Under the pieces are notes generated by a model. The model saw nothing but the letters and a program-made list of their open reading frames with translations. It did no database searches and was not told the origin of the DNA. Positions 1 to 9,449 of a stretch of DNA of 64,000 bases are shown here, piece by piece. A program made the position numbers and the translations under genes. The DNA comes from Microthyrium microscopicum (Eukaryota; Ascomycota; Dothideomycetes; Microthyriales; Microthyriaceae): assembly GCA_010405405.1 (NCBI GenBank), contig MU004230.1, positions 2,377,744 to 2,441,743 of the forward strand, given 5' to 3'. The first letter of the stretch is position 1. Each line of letters opens with the position of its first letter.

Positions 1-231
1 TCTCCTTTTCTCGAACCACATCCGTGATGGACCAAAGGACTTCTTGGGCAAAGTCGTCCAAGTTTTGCGATTTCCAGCTATATACATAGGATTTCAGGGC
101 TCTTCTAAGTCAAAATTAGAATCTAGATCACTATCGTTCGCGTTCAATGCAAGGGGTCACTCGCTTCTGCGCGCCGGAGGCCTCTTTCATAAAAAATAGA
201 TGATACGATATTCAGAAATTGGGCTCAACCA
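1..231. other. no gene seen (edge of window)
   Basis: No open frame with protein-like content is visible. The stretch lies 3' of the family A gene that ends at 232 and probably holds its 3' untranslated region. Confidence 0.4.
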
Positions 232-759
232 TCATTCGCGTGGAAGCCGACTCATGATTGCCTCATGATAAATTGACCACGGACCAAGTATCGCATCTTC
301 CGCTGCAGAAAGTATGGACTCCGCAGTCAGTAGTCGGGAAGTCAGATTCAAGCTTCCGTCCGTCATGAGTTCTTTTGCCAGGTCCACTTCCTCCAATATG
401 CGCTTGAGATATCGGCGCGATGTTATAGGCTCATTTTCCAGGTTTTGAAGGTCGTCACGTACGACTGGAACTGCATCTGCGACTAAATCTGATCCGGGTT
501 GTTGCAGAGAATCAAGCTGTTCGTTCACCGACGCAAGAAGCTCTTCGATGCTTTCGCGTGCTTGTGTGATCTCTTGGACTGTGGCAGCACCAGCTAAGTC
601 CCCTCCGAATGGGCCGTTTAATGTTTGAAGAAGCGTGGTAGGAGGCATATTACCTGCCATCAGACGAGGATTAACAACTTGGATGTTGAAACGGCTCATA
701 ATCTCGTTGGTCGTGGGCTCTTCGCCTGCCGCGTTTGTTGGAAGGCGCTCTTCTCTCAT
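232..759 (-). CDS. family A protein, copy 1 (unknown function)
   Basis: Intronless gene for 175 residues, starting MREERLPTNAAGEEPT. I recognise no known domain. It has no signal peptide or membrane segment and is predicted mostly alpha-helical and acidic. Two other genes in the window are clear relatives. The gene at 34401-34898 shares the MREE..PTNAAGEE start, a GPFG..GAAT.QE block near residue 50, an ITSR.YL.RI..E..LA block near residue 115 and a similar C-terminus. The gene at 32976-33347 shares the SR.Y..RI..E.NLA block. The ATG at 759 is chosen because the MREE start is conserved in the + strand copy. A TATA-like site and a block shared with that copy lie upstream. The function is unknown; a lineage-specific cytosolic family is the safest statement. 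Confidence 0.75.
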   Translation of the reverse strand: MREERLPTNAAGEEPTTNEIMSRFNIQVVNPRLMAGNMPPTTLLQTLNGPFGGDLAGAATVQEITQARESIEELLASVNEQLDSLQQPGSDLVADAVPVVRDDLQNLENEPITSRRYLKRILEEVDLAKELMTDGSLNLTSRLLTAESILSAAEDAILGPWSIYHEAIMSRLPRE

Positions 760-858
760 GGCTAGGGTTTCAATAGTGCTCTATACTAGGGACTGTGGAT
801 TGTGGAGCTGGTAATGGAGCTGGTAAGAAGGAAAAGAATTAAGCTTAGGCGTTCGGAC

Positions 859-869
859 CTTATAAAGGG
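859..869 (-). promoter_or_regulatory. TATA-like element upstream of family A copy 1
   Basis: On the minus strand this reads CCTTTATAAG, about 100 bp upstream of the ATG at 759. Spacing and sequence suit a fungal TATA box; no experimental support. Confidence 0.4.
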
Positions 870-924
870 TATACTTCACCTGAGCATGATCGTTAAGCTT
901 CTGCCTTGGAGTATATGATGGAAT

Positions 925-984
925 CTAGTCACTTCGCGTCTCCAGGTGCCAGATATTCTGGGCAACTCAAAGTGAGCCATCCTC
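925..984 (-). promoter_or_regulatory. conserved upstream block of family A genes (copy 1)
   Basis: Read on the minus strand, this block of about 60 bp aligns with 34168-34228, upstream of family A copy 3. Shared pieces are GAGGA.GGCTCA at the distal end, then TATCT.GCACCTGGA, then GCGAAGTGA. The proximal edge is about 165 bp from the start codon here and about 172 bp in the other copy. Conservation at matched spacing suggests a regulatory element or recent duplication that carried the promoter. Confidence 0.55.
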
Positions 985-1826
985 GTGGAGAAAGGCATAG
1001 TTCGGGCTCAATGGCTTTTTGTCTGAAGTAGAAAACATTATTTATATACAATGCATTGTGGTTCTCAGTCGCAGTATCGATCTTTTAGATTGTATTGAAG
1101 CACTCAGAAATCTGTCATTATGGATCTATACTTCAGTCAACTTCTTGATGGCCACTGATCTAGACAGATAATGTATATCGGCTTGCTAAGTAGGTCAGTA
1201 GGCACTCAAATATGTATTGCCATAAATAGTGGTTCTTTGTTTTTGTCTTTGTTCTACAGCAAACAGTTAAATCACTGGAACATTCCCAGTTGCGAGTTGT
1301 CAAATTAAGTGAATGATTGCATACTATGAGAAAGGCAAATCTATTGAGATTATCGCACATGGTTTTTTTGAGCGCCCTTCCTAAAACCGGGTAAGGCATC
1401 TAGAAACCAGGAATCTCCAATAGTTGAGTGTTCGGGGTCGATGAGTGAAACCTGCTTTGTTCAACAATACTCATTTTGGATTGGGCTGAATGTAGAAGAT
1501 ACAAAAGTTGATTTTGTATGAGTCCTGAGTAGTCTGCTTAGCCCTTCATTCAGATTCAAGGCAGAAGAAAGTTTGTCGTTACATACTGTTCAGTCGGAGC
1601 CTGATACCAAAAGACTACCATATGCCAGCACAATGGTCAAACAAACTGGAGTACAGACATTACTTCATTGTCTACTAGCTTATGGTATTTGAACTGAGTA
1701 CACTTTATAGCTCTCTCCGGAACCAGAAGGGCAAGTACTGGATAATTGAACACATTAAGAAGAAGAACAGAGCAGTGTTGAAATGAAGAAGTTCGTCCTA
1801 TCACCTTTAGGTTCTCTGATGATACC
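985..1826. other. intergenic, no gene seen
   Basis: Moderately AT-rich sequence between two minus-strand genes. Only short open frames occur, with no conserved motif or coding character. No RNA gene or repeat was recognised. Confidence 0.5.
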
Positions 1827-2597
1827 TCAGTCCAAGGGTGCATCCAAGTCCTGCTTCTGCTCCGCCGCTTCTTGCTCATTGCCAAGAAGCTCTGCTGCTC
1901 CTTGCTCTTGAACATTTTGCTCAACTGTCTCTTCTTGAGCTACCGTCGTGCCTCGACTTGGCGACTGTCTCTCCAGGATGAGCCTGAACATCGTTGCCGT
2001 CGAATCAAACCTAATCCACAGCTCATCAATGTTTCTTTGCGACTGAGTTATACGTGCCTCTGCATCGGCGATCACTCTGTCCATACTAGCAAGTCGTGAA
2101 CGTACACTCCCAACTCTTTGGACAGTCGTAGCGAAATCTAGCTGTGCAGTGATACTGTTTTCTGCACTGAAAGCAAGTCCCAAGGCATTTTGGGCAATAA
2201 GAGCTTCCAAGCTGGCAAGTCCTGTTCGTAATTCCGCATCTAGTCGATGCCAGACAGCTAGCGCCGCGATCATGTGGATAACATCCGACTCCTGGTCGAC
2301 AAGGACGGCCTGGGAATCTAGCATATCAGTTTGGAGGGCTCTGAGTTGCGTGGCGTATGGACCGGGAGGAATGATGGACGCCTCAAACAGAGTACTTCTG
2401 GGACTGAACGCCACGGCAACTTGAGGAGCTGGTGTACTAGTAGTGGCGGAGTTTGTATTGAGAGGGTGTAAAGCGTCTGAAGGAGTGGCCTGAGGTTGTT
2501 CTTCTGGGACCGCGGCGTCAAAGAGTCGGTTGATATTGTTGATGATGTCCTCGGCGGTGGCATTGCTAGGCTTGTTGGCAGAGCTTTTATCCTTCAT
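1827..2597 (-). CDS. hypothetical coiled-coil protein
   Basis: Intronless open frame for 256 residues beginning MKDKSSANKPSNATAEDIIN. The first 80 residues are low-complexity and rich in Pro, Thr, Ser and Ala. Residues 80-215 are helical with heptad-like spacing and look like a coiled coil. The C-terminal 40 residues are rich in Glu, Gln and Asp. There is no signal peptide or membrane span. It lies in the same minus-strand run as a family A gene and may be a distant relative, since its size class and helical nature match, but no clear residue blocks are shared. Function unknown. The long intact frame in ordinary base composition supports a real gene. Confidence 0.6.
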   Translation of the reverse strand: MKDKSSANKPSNATAEDIINNINRLFDAAVPEEQPQATPSDALHPLNTNSATTSTPAPQVAVAFSPRSTLFEASIIPPGPYATQLRALQTDMLDSQAVLVDQESDVIHMIAALAVWHRLDAELRTGLASLEALIAQNALGLAFSAENSITAQLDFATTVQRVGSVRSRLASMDRVIADAEARITQSQRNIDELWIRFDSTATMFRLILERQSPSRGTTVAQEETVEQNVQEQGAAELLGNEQEAAEQKQDLDAPLD

Positions 2598-2946
2598 GAT
2601 GGATGATGGGTGGATTGATGGATGGGCAAACTAAAACACCCGGTGGAGTATTCAGACTTTTTACCACATGACTGAAGTGGAAGAAGATGGAGTAAATCAA
2701 GAACTCGCAAAATCCGTGGAAATGTACTCGACTGTTTTGGCTCCCAAGAGGTCTGGTGTGCTCTTGCCTCAAGCTGCATGTTTATCTCCCACATTTTGGG
2801 AAGGACGACCAATGTGAACATCCGTTTGACAATTCCCACTCGATTTTTTAACTTTGCAAGAACCACACATTTCAGATCGCAATCTTGGTTTATCATGGGT
2901 TATATTATACTGGTTAGAATTGACAAAACAGTCCGCTCGTTAGATA

Positions 2947-3492
2947 TCAGCGAATAGTGTGATACCAGACAAAGCAAACAAAATAGAGGAACCCCAGAAC
3001 GCGTAGCAACTGATGGTATGGCGCCCACTTCTTCATTCTCTTCAACTCCGCTTCGAATTCCGCGAGACCTTCTTCGCAATCAATTATCGCTTCTGTCATA
3101 GCCACAGTAAGCATTGCTTGCGCCATGCCTTCCAGAAAAGGATCCCGATGTTCAAAGTGTGCCAGGGAAGAGGATGATTCATGACTTGCAACAAGGCCGT
3201 CCCAGAGTTGACGTAGATCCGCGAGGGGAGCTGCGCCGGGCGCATCTTCACCTGGGTGGTGAAGTCGGGATAGTATGATGTTGAAAATTGTATCGGCATT
3301 ACGAGGGAGAAGCTCTGTCGTGTCCGCATAGAATGCCGCCGCATGTCTATTGATACGATTGAAGTTGGCCGCTGGGGAGACGGGGATGGTGGGCATGGTG
3401 GTTACTGCAGGGTCGAATTGTTCGTCGAGCATCTGGAGGATCGGAGGTACCATGACTCTCATTCTCTTGGTAGGATATTGTTCTTCCCTCAT
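2947..3492 (-). CDS. hypothetical protein with C-terminal membrane anchor, possible family A relative
   Basis: Intronless frame for 181 residues. The first eight residues, MREEQYPT, match the family A start MREE..PT; the rest is divergent. Residues 50-155 are helical. The last 20 residues (LLRVLGFLYFVCFVWYHTIR) form a hydrophobic segment ending in a basic residue, as in a tail-anchored membrane protein. No signal peptide is present. It lies 349 bp upstream of the 1827-2597 gene on the same strand, and that gap holds only short spurious frames. Function unknown. The shared start could mean common descent followed by replacement of the body, or chance. Confidence 0.55.
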   Translation of the reverse strand: MREEQYPTKRMRVMVPPILQMLDEQFDPAVTTMPTIPVSPAANFNRINRHAAAFYADTTELLPRNADTIFNIILSRLHHPGEDAPGAAPLADLRQLWDGLVASHESSSSLAHFEHRDPFLEGMAQAMLTVAMTEAIIDCEEGLAEFEAELKRMKKWAPYHQLLRVLGFLYFVCFVWYHTIR

Positions 3493-3934
3493 GATGTGGG
3501 ATGCCAGGAGTAGGTGCTGAATGCCGAGTACTGGTATGCATGACTTCGTAAAAAGAGAGTAAATGAGAAAACGCTCACCGACAATTTGCTTTAGCAGCCT
3601 CAGACTTGAGCATACCTTCCCATGTACACATAGGTCTACAACATTTCAGGCAGTTACGCGGGAAGTTGAAAGGAGCAACGGCACAGCCTTGCAGTTGCAA
3701 ATATTCCCTCCGAAGCTTTGAACGTTCACACTCAGACTTGAAACAGATGAAAACAAGTTCAAGCAAGTTTGTATATTTGGCAAGTCTCTTCATATGATTT
3801 ATGACACCACGCAACTACCATCAGCTACATCAAGTCTCTCAAAGAAAGTAGACTCCCCCAGTAAGCCTAGGTAACCTTAGGCCTCTGATTCTTTGCTCCA
3901 AGGGCATTCCTTTTCCACACTCAATCTCTATACT
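3493..3934. other. intergenic, no gene seen
   Basis: Short frames occur on both strands in 3575-3814 but overlap each other antiparallel and carry no recognisable motif. I see no reliable gene. Confidence 0.4.
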
Positions 3935-4669
3935 TCAGCCTCCAAAATGCGGATTCTTTCCGCATTTTTCGATGCTGTCGAGCGGCAGTCGGTCCCATAG
4001 GAAAGCGTGAACAGTACGCACATCGTCTGTCATACTAATACCACGTACAGCCCCATGAATCTCCCGTTTCAGTCGACACAGCCAGGGTACGGAATCGGGT
4101 GGTTGGGAGATACCATTCTGGATAGCGAGCATATCTTTCGCCATCCAGTATCGTATTCGTGTTTCAAGAAATGCGCCTCGATTCTCAATGTCATCTCGTG
4201 GAATTTCCAGAGAGGCTGCGAGAGCAAAGAGCGGCTCCGTTCGTTTGAGCTCTACCCACAGTCTGCGATAAGCGTTTCGGTCGAGCTCAGGCGTATGTTC
4301 GGTGTTCTCTCCACGGCGATAGTTTTTGTAAATAAGTTCGGCAATGGCCATTACTCCGTAAAAGGCTGCATCCTCGGACTCAACGTAACGAGCTCGCGCG
4401 CCAACAAAGGGATTGTGAATGCGGCGGTTGCGAATCTTGCGAGCGCTTTCGAGAGCGAGACGCTCAGCCGCTGGGCAATCTGCCTGAAATTTGTAAGTAG
4501 GAGTTCAGGACATGTTGTCATTTAGCCAACATTCGTTGAAAGGATCGAAAGATATTCCCAGCACGAATTCCCGGCATGCTATATGGAAGCCATGGAGTGG
4601 AAATATAGCACAATATGAACCATATCGAGACAGGAGTTTTGTACGAGGGCAACTTACCATAAGTCTCAT
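3935..4669 (-). CDS. family B protein, intact copy (unknown function)
   Basis: Two exons. A 12-base exon, ATGAGACTTATG (4658-4669), is followed by a 174-bp intron (4484-4657; GTAAGT donor, TTTCAG acceptor) and exon 2 (3935-4483), giving 186 residues. The body reads on from ADCPAAERLALESARKIRNR. Blocks shared with the decayed neighbour at 5397-5890 are NPF.GARA.[YF]VESED.AF near residue 30, [LV]W.[ED]L.R....FALAA.L near residue 75, and AVRG..MTD..R..HA.LW near residue 150. The protein is rich in Arg and helix-forming residues, with no signal peptide or membrane segment. I do not recognise the family. The very short first exon is an inference; the open frame also continues without a stop from the acceptor. 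Confidence 0.6.
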
Positions 4670-5396
4670 GATGACTATAGTTGATAAATGAGTGATGTTT
4701 GGAGGGCAAAGTGCGGTCCTTGAGAGGTTGACGATAGAATCGTGAGCTGCGGATTGTGAATCGGGTGTTGCAGATTGGAGTTGGAAGTTGCGTCTTGATG
4801 ATTGAAAGAGGACATGAGACGTTTATAGCGGATCCGATATCTCTCAGTGACCAACTTTCGGTCACTTGTTCTGAGTTCAGCGGTCACCTATAGCCACGAG
4901 GTTGTTCCAAAGTGGAAAAAGACTGTACCTTTCAATTAGAGTAAGTAGGTGAGTAGAGAAAGAATTACGCACTCCTACTAACAATCAATGAAATGCATAA
5001 CGTATAACAACTAAAGGCCGGTCAGATTTAGTTCTTTTGAGTGATCCGAGGTAGACCTACTTCCAGTGCGGTATTCTAGTCACCAGTGAACCAATCTTGA
5101 GTCTTTGACCTTCCGCGTCTTCCACCTCCAGTAAGCTCCTGATGTTACAGCTCAACCTGTTCATGATGTTGGTCATCTGTCATATCAATACCTCTCGTTG
5201 CTGCATCAAGCTGATGTTTCCGCCCGGATGGTGAGGCTGAGTGCCAGCTAGTCGCGGGATGGTGCCATTCAATGCCAGCAAATCCTCAACCATAGCATAC
5301 CCAATATTACATGGCAGCCTGACAGCCTCAAATGCCACATCTTAATCTTCCGGAGTCCCAAAGTACGAAAGTCTATGCTTCCGACTATGGTATCAA
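4670..5396. other. intergenic between family B copies
   Basis: Contains the upstream region of the intact family B gene. Only short, motif-free open frames are seen. No promoter block like that of family A was found. Confidence 0.45.
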
Positions 5397-5890
5397 CTAA
5401 CCTTGGTTCCATAGCTCAGCATGCTCGACGCGCTCAGCATCCGTCATGGCCATGCCGCGTACCGCATCTTGCAGGTGTTCACGCATGGCAAAAGTCATTG
5501 AATCTTGAGGATGAGGTTGCGAAGTGCTATTGTTCAGGTAGATGTGTGCCGCGTTCAGATCATAAGAAGGTGCGTTTAGTGGACGGCGTTGCAAATTGCT
5601 GTTCGGATACACAAGTGTTGCCGCAAGCGCAAAGTGTTGGTTCGCTCTGACAAGATCTGCCCATACTTGACGGTACTCTACACCGCACGATTTACAGGCC
5701 CGGTCTGACGGTTCTCGCTTCAAGGGGTGTTCTATCGCTCATTACGGATGTCGATATCGTCCATTACTGCGGTGAAAGCCATATCTTCGGACTCTACGAA
5801 CTGAGCTCGTGCGCCAGCGAATGGATTGCGTTCTTGATGCAAGCGAGCGCGAACACGAGCACGCCTTTCTTGTCGTCGACAATCACTCAA
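5397..5890 (-). pseudogene. family B, decayed copy
   Basis: Minus-strand sequence matching the intact family B gene in two pieces in different frames. About 5738-5890 encodes NPFAGARAQFVESEDMAF and runs to a stop. 5397-5723 encodes VWADLVRANQHFALAATL and AVRGMAMTDAERVEHAELW. The switch falls where the intact copy has its Y-K-N-Y-R-R segment, and the gap of about 15 bases is too short for an intron, so a frameshift is the simple reading. The second piece has no ATG at its start. The N-terminal region is not recognisable beyond about 5890, and the C-terminus ends just after LWNQG. It could still be expressed as a short product; I rate it a pseudogene. Confidence 0.55.
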
Positions 5891-6174
5891 GGTGGAGAGG
5901 TGGAGATGGTGGAGATAAATTCGAGGTTGAAGCGGCAGGTACGAAGGAAGTTAGTGAGTAGCTACCTAGGTAGTTGAGGAAGGGGCAAAATGCCAAGCCT
6001 CACCAAACAACAAATCTCCCAATCCGGCCAAACGTAAACACAACTTCAACATCTCCCGTCATCTCTCCCTACAATTCAACGAACTCTTGAACCATACAGT
6101 CGGACAAACTCCCCAACAACAATCCTACATAACCATCCCACAATCAAAAGAATCAAAAACAAAACCCGCCAAAG

Positions 6175-7026
6175 ATGGCAGTAACAACAACAACCACCAC
6201 AACCACCGCGCTTGAACAACTCACCCTCCTCCAATCCAGCGCCTCCCTCTCCCTCCTCGACCTCGCCACCAGCTTCACAAAAGACACCGCCCAAGAGCCC
6301 AGTGGGGCGCGCACCTCCGACGCATCCTCCACCTACTCCGACCCCGACGTACCCACACCCGCCAGTCTTGCAGCCGACCTAGCGCACTACAAAGAGCTCT
6401 TTGACAAACTAAGCTTCAGCTACATCGAACAAGTCACCAAAGAAAAGTTCTTACGCGCAATAACCGCTGAAACACCGCTTTTTATTGAGCCTGCAGATAA
6501 TGCGGCTCTGGAATCACAACTTGCGCTTGAAGAAGAGGAGTTGAAGGAACAGAAAGCACAGGTCGCGGCATTAACGCAACAACTTGAGGCGCGGGGACGG
6601 GAATTGGCGACACGTTATGAGGGGCTGGTAGAGCAGGGACAGATGGTGCAGGATTTACCGGGCCATTTAGCGGAGTTGGAGGCGCAGATCGCGGAGTTGA
6701 GGGGGGAATATCCTAGTCCGGTGAAGAGTGGTGATGAGCAATTGAATTTGCCGCTCGCGGACACGTTGGTGCTACTGGCGGAGCAGCAGAAGGAGTTGGC
6801 GGAGACGGAGGCGCAGATTGCGGCGCTACAAAGTGAAGGACCAGAGCGAGCGAGGGAGTTGGCAAGGGTGGAGGAGGAGCTTGCTGGGTTGACGACGCAG
6901 AAGAAGATGGCGGTGGGGAGAGCACGAGAGGCGAGGGCGCGAAAGGAGGCGGGTGGTATTGATGAGGTTGAGAGAAGAGGTCGGTGGTTAAGAGCGGAGG
7001 AGGCGCTCTTGAGTGATTTTGTATAG
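6175..7026 (+). CDS. sos7: Sos7-like kinetochore coiled-coil protein
   Basis: Intronless gene for 283 residues. A Thr-rich start is followed by a disordered stretch to about residue 60, then the motif KLSFSYIEQVTKEKFLRAI near residue 78, which I recall as the conserved signature of the fungal kinetochore protein Sos7. Residues 105-275 are almost continuous coiled coil rich in Glu, Leu, Ala and Gln. In fission yeast Sos7 works at the kinetochore with the Mis12/Spc7 network; the same role here is by family membership only. The start ATG follows a typical A-rich fungal leader. No operon logic applies; the nearest neighbour (7374-8789) is convergent. Identification rests on one motif plus overall shape. 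Confidence 0.7.
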   Translation: MAVTTTTTTTTALEQLTLLQSSASLSLLDLATSFTKDTAQEPSGARTSDASSTYSDPDVPTPASLAADLAHYKELFDKLSFSYIEQVTKEKFLRAITAETPLFIEPADNAALESQLALEEEELKEQKAQVAALTQQLEARGRELATRYEGLVEQGQMVQDLPGHLAELEAQIAELRGEYPSPVKSGDEQLNLPLADTLVLLAEQQKELAETEAQIAALQSEGPERARELARVEEELAGLTTQKKMAVGRAREARARKEAGGIDEVERRGRWLRAEEALLSDFV

Positions 7027-7373
7027 GGGTAAATACCTGGGGTGATGGATTTTGTGTATGATTAGGACGATGGGACTATAGGCAATACCCAACGATAATG
7101 GTTTATGCGAGCAATTGAATTTTCAAGAATGAGTGTTTAGTAATGCATTGAATATATACAGTGAATATATCATATCAGGAGATGGTGCCCAAGATGGCAC
7201 TTGATATGCAAAAAGCTGAATAATATCGAAACTTTCCTGCAACTGAGCTGAAGAGAATGGTATCAGAAAATAACTCCCCACCAAAGTAGAATGCAGTAAT
7301 GCCCAACAAAAGGCTAAAGTAATGAATCGAAAGCGTAAGCAAAACCTCCAATCCAATGATTCCTGTTGGTCCT

Positions 7374-8789
7374 TTAACCTTGAGTTGTTGCATTCGACCA
7401 TCTGACAGACGTAACCATCGTCTGCTCTGGCATATCCGTCATAGTAGTCCCAGATCTATACCCAATTAGCTCAATCTCCAAGTTGTTCTCCAATAACAAC
7501 ACTTACCCATCAGTAGTAGTCGTCTCCGGCGATTCAATCCCCCACTCTACAACGCTACTAACCACCGCCGCCGCACTCGTCTCCATCGACGCACTTGCTT
7601 CACCCAAGTCACTAGCCTCACCCGTCGCGCTCGCCTCACCCGTCACGCTCGCCAAACCAGTCTCGCTCACAACACTCCCATCCCCAACCGCACTACCCGC
7701 ACTAACAAGAGCCACCGTCCTCGTAACATGCAACGTCACCGTACTCGTAGCCGTACTCGTCTCCTCACCCACGCCCATCGTACTCGACGCATTCGCCAAT
7801 ATCGTCACCGTCGTAAACGGCTGATACACACTAACCGTCGTATCAACACTAACAAACGTTCTCAACGCCGTGATATCTGTACGTAGAGTCTCAACCAGTA
7901 ACGCACTAGGCCCACTCATCGTCTCTGAGATCGTCACATGCAGTTCACTCGCGCTCGTGAGGGTGAGTGTATGTACTTCCCATGTCTCTAGGGAGTCCTC
8001 GCAGGTTGTCCCGTTGGCGCTGAAATCGAAATCCATGTTGCCATTACTGCAGACGCGTACTGTAGCGGTGGATGGCGGTGTTCCAGGGTTGGTGAGTGAT
8101 TGCCAGTCCGCGATGTAGAATGTACCGAATTCTGTGATTACCGGTGAAGGCGCTGAGGCGACTGTGGTCAAGCTCGCGGATAGTCGGAAGTCGCTGCTGA
8201 ATGTGATGGGCTGGCTGCAGTTCGTCACGGTAAAGGCGGTAGCCACACCATTGAGCGTGGTGTGGCAGATTGGCGTAATGGTGGGCGAGTAACTTGTGCT
8301 GCAGGCGCTGGGATGCCAGGTTGATTCGGCAGACGACATACTGGCGATCGTGCGCGTCGCGTTGGTGTAGTAGCGCGAGACGCTGGCGCTCGGCAGCGGG
8401 CAGAGGCTGTAGTATGGAACGTAGGATGTTACGATTTGGCTTTGCGCTGTGATGGCGATGGGGTCAGCGCCCGGGGAGGGCGTGATGATTGTGTAGATTG
8501 GACGCAATGGGCCGCCTGGATTGAAACTCGTGATTGGAGTTGGGGAGAGAGTGTTGCTGGAGTCTGGATCTGGACCAGCCGCGTCGCCATAGACGGTTGT
8601 CGTCAAGTCCTCAGCAGCGTCGTCTCTGGCGCGTACACCAACTGCTTCGTGGCGATAGCGTAGGTTGGTTGGGCCATTGGCGATGCTGTTCTTGCGTCCA
8701 AACAGGGCGCGGAGTGGATTGATAGCAATAGAAGAATCGATAAATGAGAGGACGACCAACAGTCGAATTGACTGCCGTCTAGCAAACAT
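7374..8789 (-). CDS. secreted Ser/Thr-rich protein, unknown function
   Basis: Predicted product of 454 residues. Residues 1-22 (MFARRQSIRLLVVLSFIDSS) form a signal peptide. The mature part is rich in Ser, Thr, Ala and Val with several N-x-S/T sites, so it is likely heavily glycosylated. A cysteine-containing middle region (about residues 140-270) includes CSNGNMDFDF and NGTTCEDSLETW. Near the C-terminus short GEAS/TGEAS units repeat. Exon 1 is 7507-8789. A GTAAGT donor and TATAG acceptor define a 51-bp intron (7456-7506), and exon 2 (7374-7455) adds a Thr/Met-rich tail. If the intron is not removed, translation stops at once after TTTTDG. The product is probably cell-wall or extracellular; no catalytic motif is seen. 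Similar proteins are common and uncharacterised in Pezizomycotina. Confidence 0.7.
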
Positions 8790-9449
8790 GGTGATGACTG
8801 TTAAGGAGCGTATGTCACCGCCTGGTACAAGAAATAATAGAATATAAGGAGAGACACACGATCAGGCTACATGAGTAGGGAAATATCCAATGGTAAGGAC
8901 CAAAACATTGGTTTTGATGATCTAGGTCGAATCTGCGTTTGGCGTGGAAGATTACATTCCCACACGCAAACATTCCTGACCGTCGTAAACATTAACTTTG
9001 ATCTGGGCCGCGCGCCGAGACAGGAATGCTGCATCAGAAAAACACAAATCTCTCAACGTAGGAATACTGCGAATTAATTAGCTGAAGTAAGTCATCAAGT
9101 GCGTCACCGCATCATCGTAACTCTGTAGGACGGCTGATTTCAAGGTGATTCATGGCGAACGTTATTAGCTATTGTCTCGCGTAGTCTATGTGGTAGACCA
9201 ATCAGTAATATAATTACAATATAGGCGCCGTAGCAGCCATTGTTCCAAAATCATCCTCATTTGCAGCATGTTCAATCGTGAGATGTGACTGCAAAACGCT
9301 TCTTGAATGGTATCCAAACCATTACATGTACATCTCATCGTAACCCGGTAAAAGAAAAGAAAATAACCAGATATCATGGAGGGGTATCATGCAACAAAAA
9401 AACAAAACAATATTGAAGGTGTGTGTAATATAGAGTTGTGTGATGTGTA
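8790..9449. other. intergenic, no gene seen
   Basis: Upstream region of the secreted Ser/Thr-rich gene and downstream flank of the coiled-coil gene. Only short frames without motifs. Confidence 0.5.
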
